From: Actinokineospora bangkokensis
Lineage (GTDB): Bacteria > Actinomycetota > Actinomycetes > Mycobacteriales > Pseudonocardiaceae
Assembly (NCBI RefSeq): GCF_001940455.1
Contig: NZ_MKQR01000007.1
Coordinates: 395,378 to 459,377, forward strand
Direction: 5' to 3'
DNA: 64,000 bases
Part shown: piece by piece, positions 53,163-62,381 of the stretch
Layout of the letters: each line of letters starts with the position of its first letter
How positions within the stretch are numbered: position 1 is the first letter of the stretch
Translations under genes and position numbers: made by a program
Notes under the pieces: model-generated
The model's input: the letters and a program-made list of their open reading frames with translations, nothing else
The model's database searches: none
What the model was told of the DNA's origin: nothing

Positions 53163-53708
53163 TCAGGCGGCGCGGTGGTGAGTGAGGTGGTCGAGGTGGT
53201 GGTCGAGGAGGAGCACCTCGTCGGCAGTAGCTCCTAGTTCGGCGCTGAGGGAGTGGGACCAGGATACGATTCGGATGGTGACCCCGGGGACTCGGCGGCG
53301 AACCCTTTCGATGGCGGGGAGGAAGTCGCTGTCGCCGCTGGCCAGGACGACTGTGTCGTTGGGGGTCAGGTGGTCGATGGCGTCGTCGACCATGAGCATG
53401 CCTAGCTCTTGGTCGACCTGCTTCTCCACCGGTCCAATCCGGGGCTGGATGCGCACGTCGAACCCGGCCTGCTCGGCGGCGTAGCGCCAGGTCGTGGCCG
53501 CGCCTGGCTTGGTGGAGGTGACCAGCACAGATCTGCCGATGTGCTGATCGGGCGGACACAGCAGTTCGTAGAGCCTGGCGAAGTCGCAGGCCCACGAGAC
53601 CTGGGACTGCTGGTCGGGCGTGGTGGTGATGCCCAGGCGCTGCCGGTGGAGACTGTTGCCGCCGATCCAGATGTTGGAGTGGTCGAGGTAGACGTAGATG
53701 ATGCTCAT
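53163..53708 (-). CDS. NYN-domain (PIN-like) ribonuclease
   Basis: 181 residues with AGGAAGGAA in front. NYN-domain acidic residues are visible: YVYLDHSNIWIGG (first Asp), KQVDQELGMLMVDDAIDHL, and VVLASGDSDFLPAIERV. These would bind one Mg ion for RNA cleavage. It is a stand-alone nuclease at the far edge of the CRISPR region; a partner such as an antitoxin was not found. The 3' end is hard against a Pro/Gly-coding-like GC-rich stretch with no gene. Confidence 0.88.
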   Translation of the reverse strand: MSIIYVYLDHSNIWIGGNSLHRQRLGITTTPDQQSQVSWACDFARLYELLCPPDQHIGRSVLVTSTKPGAATTWRYAAEQAGFDVRIQPRIGPVEKQVDQELGMLMVDDAIDHLTPNDTVVLASGDSDFLPAIERVRRRVPGVTIRIVSWSHSLSAELGATADEVLLLDHHLDHLTHHRAA

Positions 53709-55503
53709 AGTGTTCCTTCCTGGGTTCCTGATTTAGTTGCCAGCGTTGTTCACGGTTGCGTTGACACTGTCTGTTCATGTCGCGATGCAATTTATCTCGC
53801 GATTGTGCTGAGACTCTCTTCGGTGCTCCTTCAGGCTAGATGACCTGCGAAAACGGGTCAAGCAAGAGTACAAGTGGGCTGCTGCCACGCGCCGCTGAAC
53901 CTCTCGCGGATTGGCATGTTAAAGGGGCTCTATTGATTTTTCGGTTGCGATACGGCCCGCGATGACCATTCCTGCGGTTCTCGCCTGTGGCTGTGACCTG
54001 GGGTTTGCGGGAATGGTGGATGTTGCCGAGGTGTGGAGTGGACAATGTGAAAGGTCCACAAACGACCCGGGGCGGGGCTCTGCAGGTACGACGGGCCCGG
54101 GAAGGATCACCCGTTCGGGGGACGGCGAATTCGGCCCGGGTGCTGCCGCGCTGCCTGGTCGATCGGCTCGGCCGGGTCGTGGTGGCCGTTGCCCGCGTCG
54201 TCGAGTCGTCGTCGTGCCCGGGGGCTGCGAGACTTTGGTCGACGCGCTGAGGACTGTGGTCGCGCCGGGTGGTGTGGGTTGTGCCCGTGCCCCCTCAGGT
54301 GGGGCGGGGGGTGGTTGCGCCAGCTTCCACGTCCCGGGTGTCGCTGAGTTCGCCTAGGCCAGTGCGTCAAGCCGACCTACGACGTCGGCGGTGCCCTCTT
54401 CTGCGAGCTGCGCGGCTCCTGTGCACGCCTCTGACGCCCTGACTCGCGCTCCGGCACCGAGCTTTACCAGCCCGGCGTGCCCCGGTTGCCCGATCAGATG
54501 GTGGTGTGATCGGCGGCGGTGTCGTAGTGAGGGCTGATCACGGCGCAGCGGGTGGCTCGGGGCGGCAGCGGCGAGGAGATGTCCGAGGACGCGCAGGGCA
54601 TGTGGTTCTTGCCGGATGAGTTGTCGGAGGTCGCGTCCCGCGCCCACCGCGTGCAGGTCGACCAGCAGCGCGAGGGCGTGATCCACCTGTAGGAGCGGAC
54701 CGCGCTCTGGTCCTCCCCGCTTGCCCGGTGGGCCGCTGAGGTCGACATTTGACTGTAGGTGCCTGGGGTGGCGCCCCGGGGTGCTCACCCCGCATATCGG
54801 GGGCAGGTGAACAGTCCATCGAGCTGACCGGGCTGCCCGGAAGGTGCCTGGAGGAGTTGCGGGTGAAAATCCGCGATCTCGTTGAGCCGGGCCAGGCGCC
54901 GGGGCCCGGCTGCGGGGGCTGGCGGGGAGGGGACCGGCGATACCAGCCGACTTTGCTCGGCCGCAGGAATCCGAATCGTTGGTGGTGCACCAGAGCTGTC
55001 GGGCGAAAACCCGGTGGAGCGCAGCGACGGCGAGTAGGCTCAGGTGCGGTGCCAGCGGCCTGCCTCCCCGCTGCCCCGCTAAGCGCCGATCAGCGCAGCA
55101 CGCCGCTATACTCGTTGAATACCGGAACCCTGGCTTCGGGCGAGTTCAAGGTCTCGTCGAAGTAGGTCGGCCGCGTGCGCACCTCCGCGAACGTGACCCC
55201 CGCCCGTCGGCTAACTGGAAGCAGACGTTGGAGTTCCACGGCACCCGGTTCTCCGGGTGGGCGACGTTCCCCGCGCCCACCCGTCGACCGTCGTCCGCTC
55301 GTTGAGCCCTAGGCTCTCCACCCTCACCGCGTCGGTCCTCGGGAGGCGTGCGGTAGGGGGCGCCGGAACTCACCAAGGTCCTGTAGAGGCCGGGACCGGT
55401 GGCGCTGGGCAGCGGGCTTGTCCGGGTGTGCGATTAGGTTGCCCGCCTGTGGTGCGCGGGTGCGCCGTGATGCGGCGGTGGGCTCGTGGGACCGGAGGAC
55501 GTG
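53709..55503. other. Long stretch without a convincing gene
   Basis: About 1.8 kb. Open frames here lack ribosome sites and do not look like known proteins. Two minus-strand pieces between 54354 and 54760 look faintly protein-like (LLQVDHALALLVDLHAVGAG; AAQLAEEGTADVVGRLDAL) and could be gene remnants. Parts near 53830-53960 are clearly less GC-rich than the rest of the window. Probably the decayed flank of the accessory region. Confidence 0.45.
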
Positions 55504-56466
55504 GTGGCGGAGTGGAACGCGTCGGAGCGGGCAGTACTCGCGGCGGCGGTGACGCGGGCGCCGTCGGTGCACAACACCCAGCCGTGGCGGTTGTGGTTGC
55601 GCGGGCGTGACGCGTCGGTGCTCGAACGGGTGGACGTCAGGCTTCCGCGCCACGACCCGGTGGGGCGGGACCGGTTGATCTCCTGTGGTGCGGCGGTGGC
55701 GAACTTGCGCTTGGCCGTGCGGCGGCTGGGGTGGTCCGAGCGCGTGGTGCAGTTCCCGGATCCGGCCCATCCTGCTGAGGTGGCCCGGGTGGTGGCGGGG
55801 GTGGCGTTGAGCCCGGATGAGGCGGAGTTGGCTCTGTACCGTGCTATCCGCGACCGTGCCAGCCACCGCGCGCCGTTCGGTGTCGGGACGGTTGCTGAGG
55901 CGGTGGTGCACCGGCTCACCGCGCCGACAGCCCTGGCTGGGGTTCGGGTGTCGGTCGTGCGCCTGCACGAGTGCGATCAGGTTGCGCGCTCCTTCCACCA
56001 CGCTGCGCTCGTCCACCGGGCGGATTCGGCCTACCAGCGCGAGTTGGCCGCGTGGGGTGCCCGTGGTGGTGACGACGGGGTTGTCGAGCCGGGGGCGTCG
56101 GCCGCCTTGCCGTGGGCGGGGTTGGTCCGGCGGCGCACCGCCGTGCCCGACGAGCGGGTGCTGTCGGAGCGGTTGGCCGACGAGGTGGTGCTGGTGGTCA
56201 GCACCGTCGGGGACGGGCGTAGCGATCACCTGCACGCAGGGATGGCGATGGAGCGGGTCTGGTTGACCGCGACCGCGCTGGGGTTGGCCGCATCGGTGGT
56301 GACCCAGCCGCTGCACCTGCCCGAGGTGCGCAGAGACCTGGTCGAGGGTTTGGGGCTCGACGGCTACCCGCAGGTGTTGCTGCGGGTCGGGTACCCGGGC
56401 GTGGTGCCTGAGCGAAGCCCCCGCCGTTCCTTCACCGACCTGCTCGCCTCGCCCGGACCAGCCTGA
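55504..56466 (+). CDS. Acg-family FMN-binding nitroreductase-like protein
   Basis: About 320 residues from GTG 55504 (GGAGG 5 bases ahead; GTG 55486 is an alternative). It starts [20 protein letters not shown], then NTQPWRLWL, the signature of the Acg group, and continues with [20 protein letters not shown] and a C-terminal [12 protein letters not shown]. Mycobacterial Acg (Rv2032) is a DosR-regulated FMN-sequestering protein without clear reductase activity. The last 103 bases overlap the 3' end of the P-type ATPase gene on the other strand. Confidence 0.88.
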   Translation: MAEWNASERAVLAAAVTRAPSVHNTQPWRLWLRGRDASVLERVDVRLPRHDPVGRDRLISCGAAVANLRLAVRRLGWSERVVQFPDPAHPAEVARVVAGVALSPDEAELALYRAIRDRASHRAPFGVGTVAEAVVHRLTAPTALAGVRVSVVRLHECDQVARSFHHAALVHRADSAYQRELAAWGARGGDDGVVEPGASAALPWAGLVRRRTAVPDERVLSERLADEVVLVVSTVGDGRSDHLHAGMAMERVWLTATALGLAASVVTQPLHLPEVRRDLVEGLGLDGYPQVLLRVGYPGVVPERSPRRSFTDLLASPGPA

Positions 56467-59183
56467 GTCCGGCGGCGCTCCCGACCGCGCAGCCATGCGC
56501 GCAGCACCTCGTCGGCGCCCCACACCAGCACGGGGAACGCCAGCAGCACTGGCAGCAACCGCGCGGGTGGTGTGGCCGTGCCGAACAACCCGGCCAATGC
56601 GGGTACGGCCACCAACGCCGCGCTGAAGGCAACCTCGAAGGCCACGCCCAACAGCAGCAGTCGATTGCTGGTGAGTCCTACTGCGCGCAGCGGTGCCCGG
56701 TCGGTCCTGGCGGCGAAGGCGGTGCCGATCTGGCAGGCCACAATGCCCAAGAAGCTCATTGTGGTGGCCTGCTGCCACAGGTGGTGCAGCGGCGTGCCCG
56801 CCCCGGTGGGCGCGCCCGGGGTCCACCCGCCGTCGAGCAGCACCAGGAAGTACCCGCCTAGGACCAGCACGGCCGACAGCCCGCCGAGCAGGCCCCACGC
56901 CCTGGCCAGCATCGGCGCGTCGATGACGTTGTCGCCCCGGCGTCGCGGGGGGCGGTCCATCAGCCCCGGCTCGGCGGGCTCGCGACCCAGGGCCAGCGCG
57001 GGCAGGGTCTCGGTCCCCAGGTCGACGGCCAGGATCTGCAGCACCGTCAGCGGCAGCGGGACCGCACCGCCGCTGAGGGCGAACAGCAGGAACGGCGCGA
57101 CCTCGGGGGTGGCGTGAGCGAAGATGTAGACGATGAACTTGCGCACGTTGTCGTAGACCCGCCGCCCGGCCTCGACGGCGGTGACGATGGTGGCGAAGTT
57201 GTCGTCGGTGAGCACGACGGTAGCGGCCTCCCTGGCCACGTCGGTGCCGCTGCGGCCCATCGCCACGCCGATGTCGGCCCGGCGCAGCGCGGGCGCGTCG
57301 TTGACCCCGTCGCCGGTCATGGCCACCACGCCGCCCAGGGCGCGCAGGGCGTCGGCGACGCGCAGCTTGACCTCCGGCGAGCTGCGGGCGAAGACGACCG
57401 CCCGGGTGCCGGAGAGCAGCCGCTCCAGTTCGGGCTCCCCCATGCGGGCCAGTTCCCCGCCGGTGACCACCGGGGTGTCCGGGTCGGCGATCCCCACCTG
57501 CTCGGCCACCCGCAGCGCGGTCAGCCCGTGGTCGCCGGTGACCACGACCATTCTGATGCCCGCGGTGCGGCACCGGCGCACCGCGTCAGCGACCTCCGGT
57601 CGAGGCGGGTCGACGAGCGCGACCAGCCCCAGCAGGGTCAGGTCTCGTTCGGCGTCGGCCCGCTCTTCGGGCAGCGGTGCTCCCGCGGGCAGCACCCGCC
57701 GCGCCACGGCCAGCAGCCTCAGCCCCTTGTGCGCGCGCTCTCCGACCACCTCGGCCAGCCAACCGCGGTCCCGCGCGGTGATCGGCCGCTGCACCCCGTC
57801 CGCGTCCACGATGCCGTTGACCAGGGTCAGCACCTCCTCCGGGGCGCCCTTGACGTTGACGACCCGACGTGCGCCACAGTCATCCACGGTGGACATGCGG
57901 CGCAGGTCGGGGTCGAAGGCGAACGACCGCAGCCGTGATCGGTCCCGGCTCGCGGTCGTGGTGTCGGCGCCGAGCGCCGCGGCGGCGCGCAGTAGGGCCA
58001 CCTCGGTGGGATCGCCCGCGGTGTGGTCCCCGTCGAGTTCGGCGGTGGTGCACGCGGCCAGGGTGAACGCCAGGTCGGCCGCGGTCCCGGGCTCGACGCG
58101 CGGTCCGAACGGGTCGACCGCCCCCGCGGGGGTCCACACCTCGGTGACCCGCATGCGGTTCTGGGTCAGCGTGCCGGTCTTGTCGGTGCAGATCACCGTG
58201 GTCGACCCCAGCGTCTCCACCGCTGACAGCTGCTTGACCACGGCTCCGCCCCTGGCCAGCACCCGGACCCCCACCGCCAGGGCGAGGGTGATCGTCGGCA
58301 GCAGCCCCTCGGGGACGTTGGCCACCAGCAGCCCGATGGCGAACTGCACCGCGTCCCCCAAGGGCAGCCCCGCGAGCAGGGTGCCGATGGGCAGGAACGC
58401 CGCCCCCGCCCCCACCGCGACCGCCGCGATCAACCACGCCACTCTGGTCACCTGCCGCTCCAGCGGGGAGCGGTCGTGCCCGACGTGCTCGGTGAGCGCG
58501 GCGATGCGGCCGATCTCGGTGCGCATCCCGGTCGCGTGCACCAGCGCGCTGGCCGACCCCGCGGTGCAGGTCGTCCCGCTGAACACCAGGTCGCGGGCGT
58601 CGAGCACGTCGCCCTCGACCGCGTCGTCGCCCGCGGTGCGGGTCACCGGCACCGACTCGCCGTTGAGGGTCGACAGGTCCACCTCCACCGTGCCCGACAG
58701 CAACCGGGCGTCGGCGGAGATCCGGTCACCCTCGTCGACCAGCAGCACGTCGCCCGGCACCAGGTCGCGCGCGGGCACCGACGTCCGCGCTCCGTCGCGC
58801 AGTACCGAGGCCATCGGTGGCAGGTACCCGGCCAGGGTGCGCACCGCGCGCTCGGCCCGCTGCTCCTGGGCGAACGCCAGCCCGGCGTTGAGGAACACCA
58901 CCGCCACCACCGCGATGCCCAGCGCCGTGGACCCTGATCCCAGCGCGAGCGCCGCGGCCGCCCACAGCAGCAGGGCGAGCGGGTGGGTGAACTGGCCCAG
59001 CAGCCGCCGCAGCCAGTTCGAGCGGCGGCGGGCGACCAGCGCGTTGGGCCCGTGCGCCTGCAACCGCCGCGCCGCCTCCCGCGAGGTCAGCCCCCCGGGC
59101 TGGGCTCGCAGGTCGCGCAGCAGCCGGGCCAGGGGCTCCTGGGGGTCTTCGGTCGTGTCCTGGGGCGCGTGCCGGGTGCTCAC
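56364..59183 (-). CDS. Cation-transporting P-type ATPase (CtpF-like)
   Basis: 939 residues from GTG 59183. All P-type motifs are present: NGES (174-177), PEGL (291-294), phosphorylation site [10 protein letters not shown] (Asp334), KGAPEEVL and [10 protein letters not shown]. Ten or so membrane helices and an N-terminal cation-ATPase domain ([20 protein letters not shown]) place it with P2-type pumps such as CtpF, possibly for Ca, Mg or alkali ions. The C-terminus is extended by ~35 residues that run antisense into the Acg gene. It is divergent from a CBS protein with a DosR-like dyad between. Confidence 0.92.
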   Translation of the reverse strand: MSTRHAPQDTTEDPQEPLARLLRDLRAQPGGLTSREAARRLQAHGPNALVARRRSNWLRRLLGQFTHPLALLLWAAAALALGSGSTALGIAVVAVVFLNAGLAFAQEQRAERAVRTLAGYLPPMASVLRDGARTSVPARDLVPGDVLLVDEGDRISADARLLSGTVEVDLSTLNGESVPVTRTAGDDAVEGDVLDARDLVFSGTTCTAGSASALVHATGMRTEIGRIAALTEHVGHDRSPLERQVTRVAWLIAAVAVGAGAAFLPIGTLLAGLPLGDAVQFAIGLLVANVPEGLLPTITLALAVGVRVLARGGAVVKQLSAVETLGSTTVICTDKTGTLTQNRMRVTEVWTPAGAVDPFGPRVEPGTAADLAFTLAACTTAELDGDHTAGDPTEVALLRAAAALGADTTTASRDRSRLRSFAFDPDLRRMSTVDDCGARRVVNVKGAPEEVLTLVNGIVDADGVQRPITARDRGWLAEVVGERAHKGLRLLAVARRVLPAGAPLPEERADAERDLTLLGLVALVDPPRPEVADAVRRCRTAGIRMVVVTGDHGLTALRVAEQVGIADPDTPVVTGGELARMGEPELERLLSGTRAVVFARSSPEVKLRVADALRALGGVVAMTGDGVNDAPALRRADIGVAMGRSGTDVAREAATVVLTDDNFATIVTAVEAGRRVYDNVRKFIVYIFAHATPEVAPFLLFALSGGAVPLPLTVLQILAVDLGTETLPALALGREPAEPGLMDRPPRRRGDNVIDAPMLARAWGLLGGLSAVLVLGGYFLVLLDGGWTPGAPTGAGTPLHHLWQQATTMSFLGIVACQIGTAFAARTDRAPLRAVGLTSNRLLLLGVAFEVAFSAALVAVPALAGLFGTATPPARLLPVLLAFPVLVWGADEVLRAWLRGRERRRTQAGPGEASRSVKERRGLRSGTTPGYPTRSNTCG

Positions 59184-59262
59184 GCCCCGATGCTCCGGGT
59201 GGCGCCGAAAACCGGACAGGGACTGTCGCCGCAAGGGGATTGCCGACCCGCACTGTCCGCGC

Positions 59263-59276
59263 GGGACCTCCGTCCC
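59263..59276. promoter_or_regulatory. DosR-like binding site
   Basis: GGGAC-CTCC-GTCCC, with flanking C/G also paired, fits the spacing of the mycobacterial DosR box GGGACTWWAGTCCC. A second imperfect copy, GGGACTTCCGGTGCC, lies at 59324-59338. Both are in the divergent ATPase/CBS promoter region, beside genes whose mycobacterial relatives belong to the DosR regulon. Confidence 0.55.
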
Positions 59277-59397
59277 GACCGGACGCCCTCAGGGAGCGGA
59301 GGACGCAACGTCCTTGCCCGGTGGGGACTTCCGGTGCCGGCGCACTTCTCCGTGTGGGCATGCGATCGGGCGAGGAGAGCAAGACCTAGGAGGCGCC

Positions 59398-60048
59398 ATG
59401 CGCGTACGGGATGTCATGACGCGGCCGGTGGTGACCGTCCGACCGGACACACCGCTGCGGGAGGCGGTCACCCTGGTGACCGAGCACGGGTACGCGGGGC
59501 TCCCCGTCGTCGACGAGGACGGGCGGGTGATCGGCGTGGTGGGGGAGTCGGAGCTGCTGCGGTGCGTGGTCGACCCCGACGACGTCGCCGACCCGCTGGT
59601 CGGGGACGTCGTCGGGGGGCAGGTGCGGGTCGGGTCCCCGGTCGACCGGGAGGTGGTCGGTGATGTCATGGTCCGCCCCGTCGAGGTGGTGGGGCCGGAC
59701 GTAGAAGCGGCGGTGGTGGCCGGGACGATGCTGACGAGCGGCACCCGGTGCCTGCCGGTGGTCGAGCGCGGACTGCTCGTCGGCGTTGTCGCCCGCCGCG
59801 ACCTGCTGCGCACGCTGGTGCGGCCCGACGACGTCATCGCGGCGAAGGTGCGCGCCCTGCTCGACGACTACGCGGGCAGCAGGCGCGCGTGGTCGCTGGT
59901 GGTGGACCACGGCCAAGTCGGCGTGACCGGGGACTTCGCCGATGACGCCGAGCGCAGGCTGGTGGTCGCCCTGTGCCGGACCGTGGCCGGGGTCGGCGCC
60001 GTGCACCTCACGCCGGTCCCCGCCCCGAGCCTGGCCTGGGACGACTGA
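59398..60048 (+). CDS. CBS-domain protein with BON-like C-terminus (Hrp1-like)
   Basis: 216 residues from ATG 59398, with AGGAGG in front. Two CBS domains are clear (MRVRDVMTRPVVTVRPDTPL; GDVMVRPVEVVGPDVEAAVV), each with the LPVVxxxxLVGVV pattern. Residues ~165-210 look like a BON domain. Hrp1 (Rv2626c) is the CBS member of the DosR regulon. CBS pairs bind adenine nucleotides, so the protein may sense energy state. It shares a divergent promoter with the P-type ATPase. Confidence 0.9.
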   Translation: MRVRDVMTRPVVTVRPDTPLREAVTLVTEHGYAGLPVVDEDGRVIGVVGESELLRCVVDPDDVADPLVGDVVGGQVRVGSPVDREVVGDVMVRPVEVVGPDVEAAVVAGTMLTSGTRCLPVVERGLLVGVVARRDLLRTLVRPDDVIAAKVRALLDDYAGSRRAWSLVVDHGQVGVTGDFADDAERRLVVALCRTVAGVGAVHLTPVPAPSLAWDD

Positions 60049-60272
60049 CCGGGCGTTTGGCCGCCATCGCCGGGCGGCGCCGGGCGTCCCGGCATCCGGG
60101 CGGGCGCGTACACCTGCTCTGCTTGATCTGTCCACACCGGACCACCGTGGGCGCAGACAGGTGCGGGGCAGGGATTAGGGCCCACCCGGGCGCGTCTTCC
60201 GGCCCGCTCACGGCACCCGTCGGGCCCTGTGCGGGCCTGTGCGCGCGGATCAGCGTGGGAGGCGACAACCGG

Positions 60273-60623
60273 ATGAGGAGAGTGAGCACAGTGGCCACGA
60301 CGTTGGCGCTACCCCACCCCCGCGGCGTCCCGCAGCGCCGCGACGAGGACATCAAGGCCGAGGTCGAGCGGGACGTGCTGCCGCGCATCGAGGGCGTGGA
60401 CACCACGATGGTGCGGATCCTGGTCGAGCACGGCACGGTGTGGCTGGTCGGCAGGCTCGACTGGGACGGGCAGGCCGAAGAGGTCCGCACTCGGGTGGCC
60501 CGGGTGCCTGGGGTGGTGGCAGTCGAGGACCGGCTGCGCGGCGCGTGGGACGACCACCCCGTGTACCGGTGGCACCCACACGTGCCTCACCTGCGGCGCC
60601 ATCCTCGAGGGGGTGCCCGGTGA
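60273..60623 (+). CDS. BON-domain protein
   Basis: 116 residues from ATG 60273 (GGGAGG upstream; GTG 60282 or 60291 possible). A BON domain spans ~25-95: DIKAEVERDVLPRIEGVDTT, GTVWLVGRLDWDGQ and RVPGVVAVEDRLRG. BON proteins associate with membranes or stress responses. The stop overlaps the next GTG by 4 bp. It continues the CBS/P-ATPase stress group. Confidence 0.85.
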   Translation: MRRVSTVATTLALPHPRGVPQRRDEDIKAEVERDVLPRIEGVDTTMVRILVEHGTVWLVGRLDWDGQAEEVRTRVARVPGVVAVEDRLRGAWDDHPVYRWHPHVPHLRRHPRGGAR

Positions 60624-61030
60624 CCGAGCCGGGCCGGTGGCGGACCCTCGCCGTGACCGCCACCGCCTTAATGGCGATGTGGGCCCTCGCCGGGGCCGCG
60701 GGCCTGGTCGGGGGCGGTCTCAGCTTCGGGCCGGAGATCGATTCCCGACTTCCCCGCCAGAGCCTTCCCTTGGCGGGGGCAGCGTTGTTCGTCGTCGTCG
60801 CGGTCCCGATGGCCGCGGCGGCGGTGCTCGCGTGGCGATCCTCCCCGTGGGCGTCGCGCGCGGTGGCGGTGGCGGGGGTGGTGCTGGTCGGTTGGGTCGT
60901 CGTCGAGACCGTTGTCATCGCCGAGTGGTATTGGCTGCAGCCGCTGTGCTTCGCCTACGGGCTGGGTTTGGCCGCCTTGGGGCTCGCGGGTGCCCGGCGC
61001 CCCACCCCGCGCCGCGGGCACCGGGGGTAA
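60620..61030 (+). CDS. Small four-helix membrane protein
   Basis: 136 residues starting at GTG 60620 inside the BON gene's stop. Four hydrophobic segments are visible (ALMAMWALAGAAGLVGGGL; LAGAALFVVVAVPMAAAAVL; AVAVAGVVLVGWVVVETVV; CFAYGLGLAALGLAGA) with a short basic tail. The family is not recognised. Coupling to the BON gene suggests a common stress role. Confidence 0.75.
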   Translation: MTEPGRWRTLAVTATALMAMWALAGAAGLVGGGLSFGPEIDSRLPRQSLPLAGAALFVVVAVPMAAAAVLAWRSSPWASRAVAVAGVVLVGWVVVETVVIAEWYWLQPLCFAYGLGLAALGLAGARRPTPRRGHRG

Positions 61031-61094
61031 CGGCTTTGCTGGTTGTGTCCGCGAGTGCGGCGCGCTCCGCCACGCGCCCGGCGAGGGCAGTTGC

Positions 61095-61727
61095 CTACCG
61101 CAGGCAGGGGAGGACGAGGACCCCGTCCGCCACGACCAACTGCTCGCGCAGCAGTGCCAGTGCGCGGTGCTGGGCGACCCGCACCGCCTCGGGGCTGCGG
61201 CCCAGGGCGTTTCCCGTGTCCCGGGCGGACATGCCCTCCACCAGCCTCATCCTCACGATCGCCCCCTGCGCGGGGGAGAGGCTTCCCAGCAGCTGACCCA
61301 GCTCTCGGCGCGTCTCCCGCGCGCACACCACCGCGGCTGGGTCTCCGCTCTCATCCGGGGCGTCGGGCAGGTCGACAGCAGGCACCTCCGGTTCACGGCC
61401 CAATCGGCGGTAGTGGTCGCTGATCTTGTTCCCGGCGATCGTGTACGCCAGCGGCAGCAGCAGGTCCACGGACCGGGAGAACCGGGGCAGCTGTTTGTGG
61501 ACGGCCGCCAGCACCTCCTGGGTGATGTCGTCGCAATCGGCCCACCGGCTCGCCGCAGCGCCCAGCCTGCGCGCGCAGAAGCGCCGCACGACCGGCTGGA
61601 GCCTGGCCAGCAACAGCGCCTCCGCCGTGGTGTCCCCGGCCTTGGCCGCGAGCAGCAGGACGGCTTCGTCCGGGCGGTCACCGAGGTGGTCCGGGCGGCC
61701 GCGTCGTGCCGTCGCGGTAGCTGCCAT
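61095..61727 (-). CDS. Sigma-70 family (ECF-like) sigma factor
   Basis: 210 residues from ATG 61727. Region 2 shows as CDDITQEVLAAVHKQLPRFS, then LPLAYTIAGNKISDHYRRLG, and region 4 as LGSLSPAQGAIVRMRLVEGM with helix-turn-helix ARDTGNALGRSPEAVRVAQH. There is no adjacent anti-sigma gene. It lies between the flavodoxin gene and the BON group, and is probably cotranscribed with the flavodoxin. It might direct stress genes, but no target is seen. Confidence 0.88.
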   Translation of the reverse strand: MAATATARRGRPDHLGDRPDEAVLLLAAKAGDTTAEALLLARLQPVVRRFCARRLGAAASRWADCDDITQEVLAAVHKQLPRFSRSVDLLLPLAYTIAGNKISDHYRRLGREPEVPAVDLPDAPDESGDPAAVVCARETRRELGQLLGSLSPAQGAIVRMRLVEGMSARDTGNALGRSPEAVRVAQHRALALLREQLVVADGVLVLPCLR

Positions 61728-61804
61728 GGCGCACCTGCCCTCGTCCGGTCTCGTCAACGCACCCGACTGAACCGCACCGGCGGGCACCGGCACAGGGACC
61801 GAAG

Positions 61805-62320
61805 TCACTGCCCGCCGCGGACCTGAGTACCCCGGTGGCGGCGCACGGCGGCGGCGACCCCGACCGCCCACGTCTCGACGTTGTCCCAGTCGCGGGCGTC
61901 ACCGGGCATCCGCGCGGCCAGCAGCCGGTCGGCGAACCCCGTGGCCAGCGCCGGGTCCAGCCTGCCGCCGAAGACCCGCGGTGCGCTCGCGCCGACGGTC
62001 GCGGCGTGCCTGCGCCCACCCGCGGTGGGTCGCCGGTCACGGGGGGCTGGACCCACCCACCCGCTCTCGAAGAGGAACACCGGTCTCGCTATCAGCTCGG
62101 CCCGGTGAGCGCGTACGAACTGCCGCGCCTCCGGCCGCCACCGGCCCGCGTAGACCGCGGTGCCAAGTACCACCGCGTCGTAGTCGTCGATCAGGCCGAC
62201 GTGGCGCACGTCGCGCACGTCGAGGTCGAGCCCGCTCTCCCGCAGGACCCGCCCGACGACGCCGGCGATCTCCTTCGTGGAGCCCATCTTGCTGGCGTAG
62301 GTGACGAGGATCTTCTCCAT
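61805..62320 (-). CDS. Flavodoxin-domain protein
   Basis: 171 residues from ATG 62320. It opens EKILVTYASKMGSTKEIAGV, the FMN-phosphate-binding loop of flavodoxins, then DYDAVVLGTAVYAGRWRPEA. It resembles the protoporphyrinogen-oxidase-like (HemG) flavodoxins of stress clusters. The middle (~105-120) is basic and of low similarity. It probably carries electrons or protects quinone redox state under low oxygen; the latter is inference from neighbours. Confidence 0.88.
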   Translation of the reverse strand: MEKILVTYASKMGSTKEIAGVVGRVLRESGLDLDVRDVRHVGLIDDYDAVVLGTAVYAGRWRPEARQFVRAHRAELIARPVFLFESGWVGPAPRDRRPTAGGRRHAATVGASAPRVFGGRLDPALATGFADRLLAARMPGDARDWDNVETWAVGVAAAVRRHRGTQVRGGQ

Positions 62321-62381
62321 GGCCACCACGCTGCGCGCCGCGCGCCGCGCCGTGGCAGTGGCCTTGCGCCCGTCCCCGCCC

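Noticed and set aside
55340..55500. DosR-like box before the Acg gene
   Set aside because: GGGAC half-sites occur (GGGACCGGTGGCGC) but the second half does not pair.
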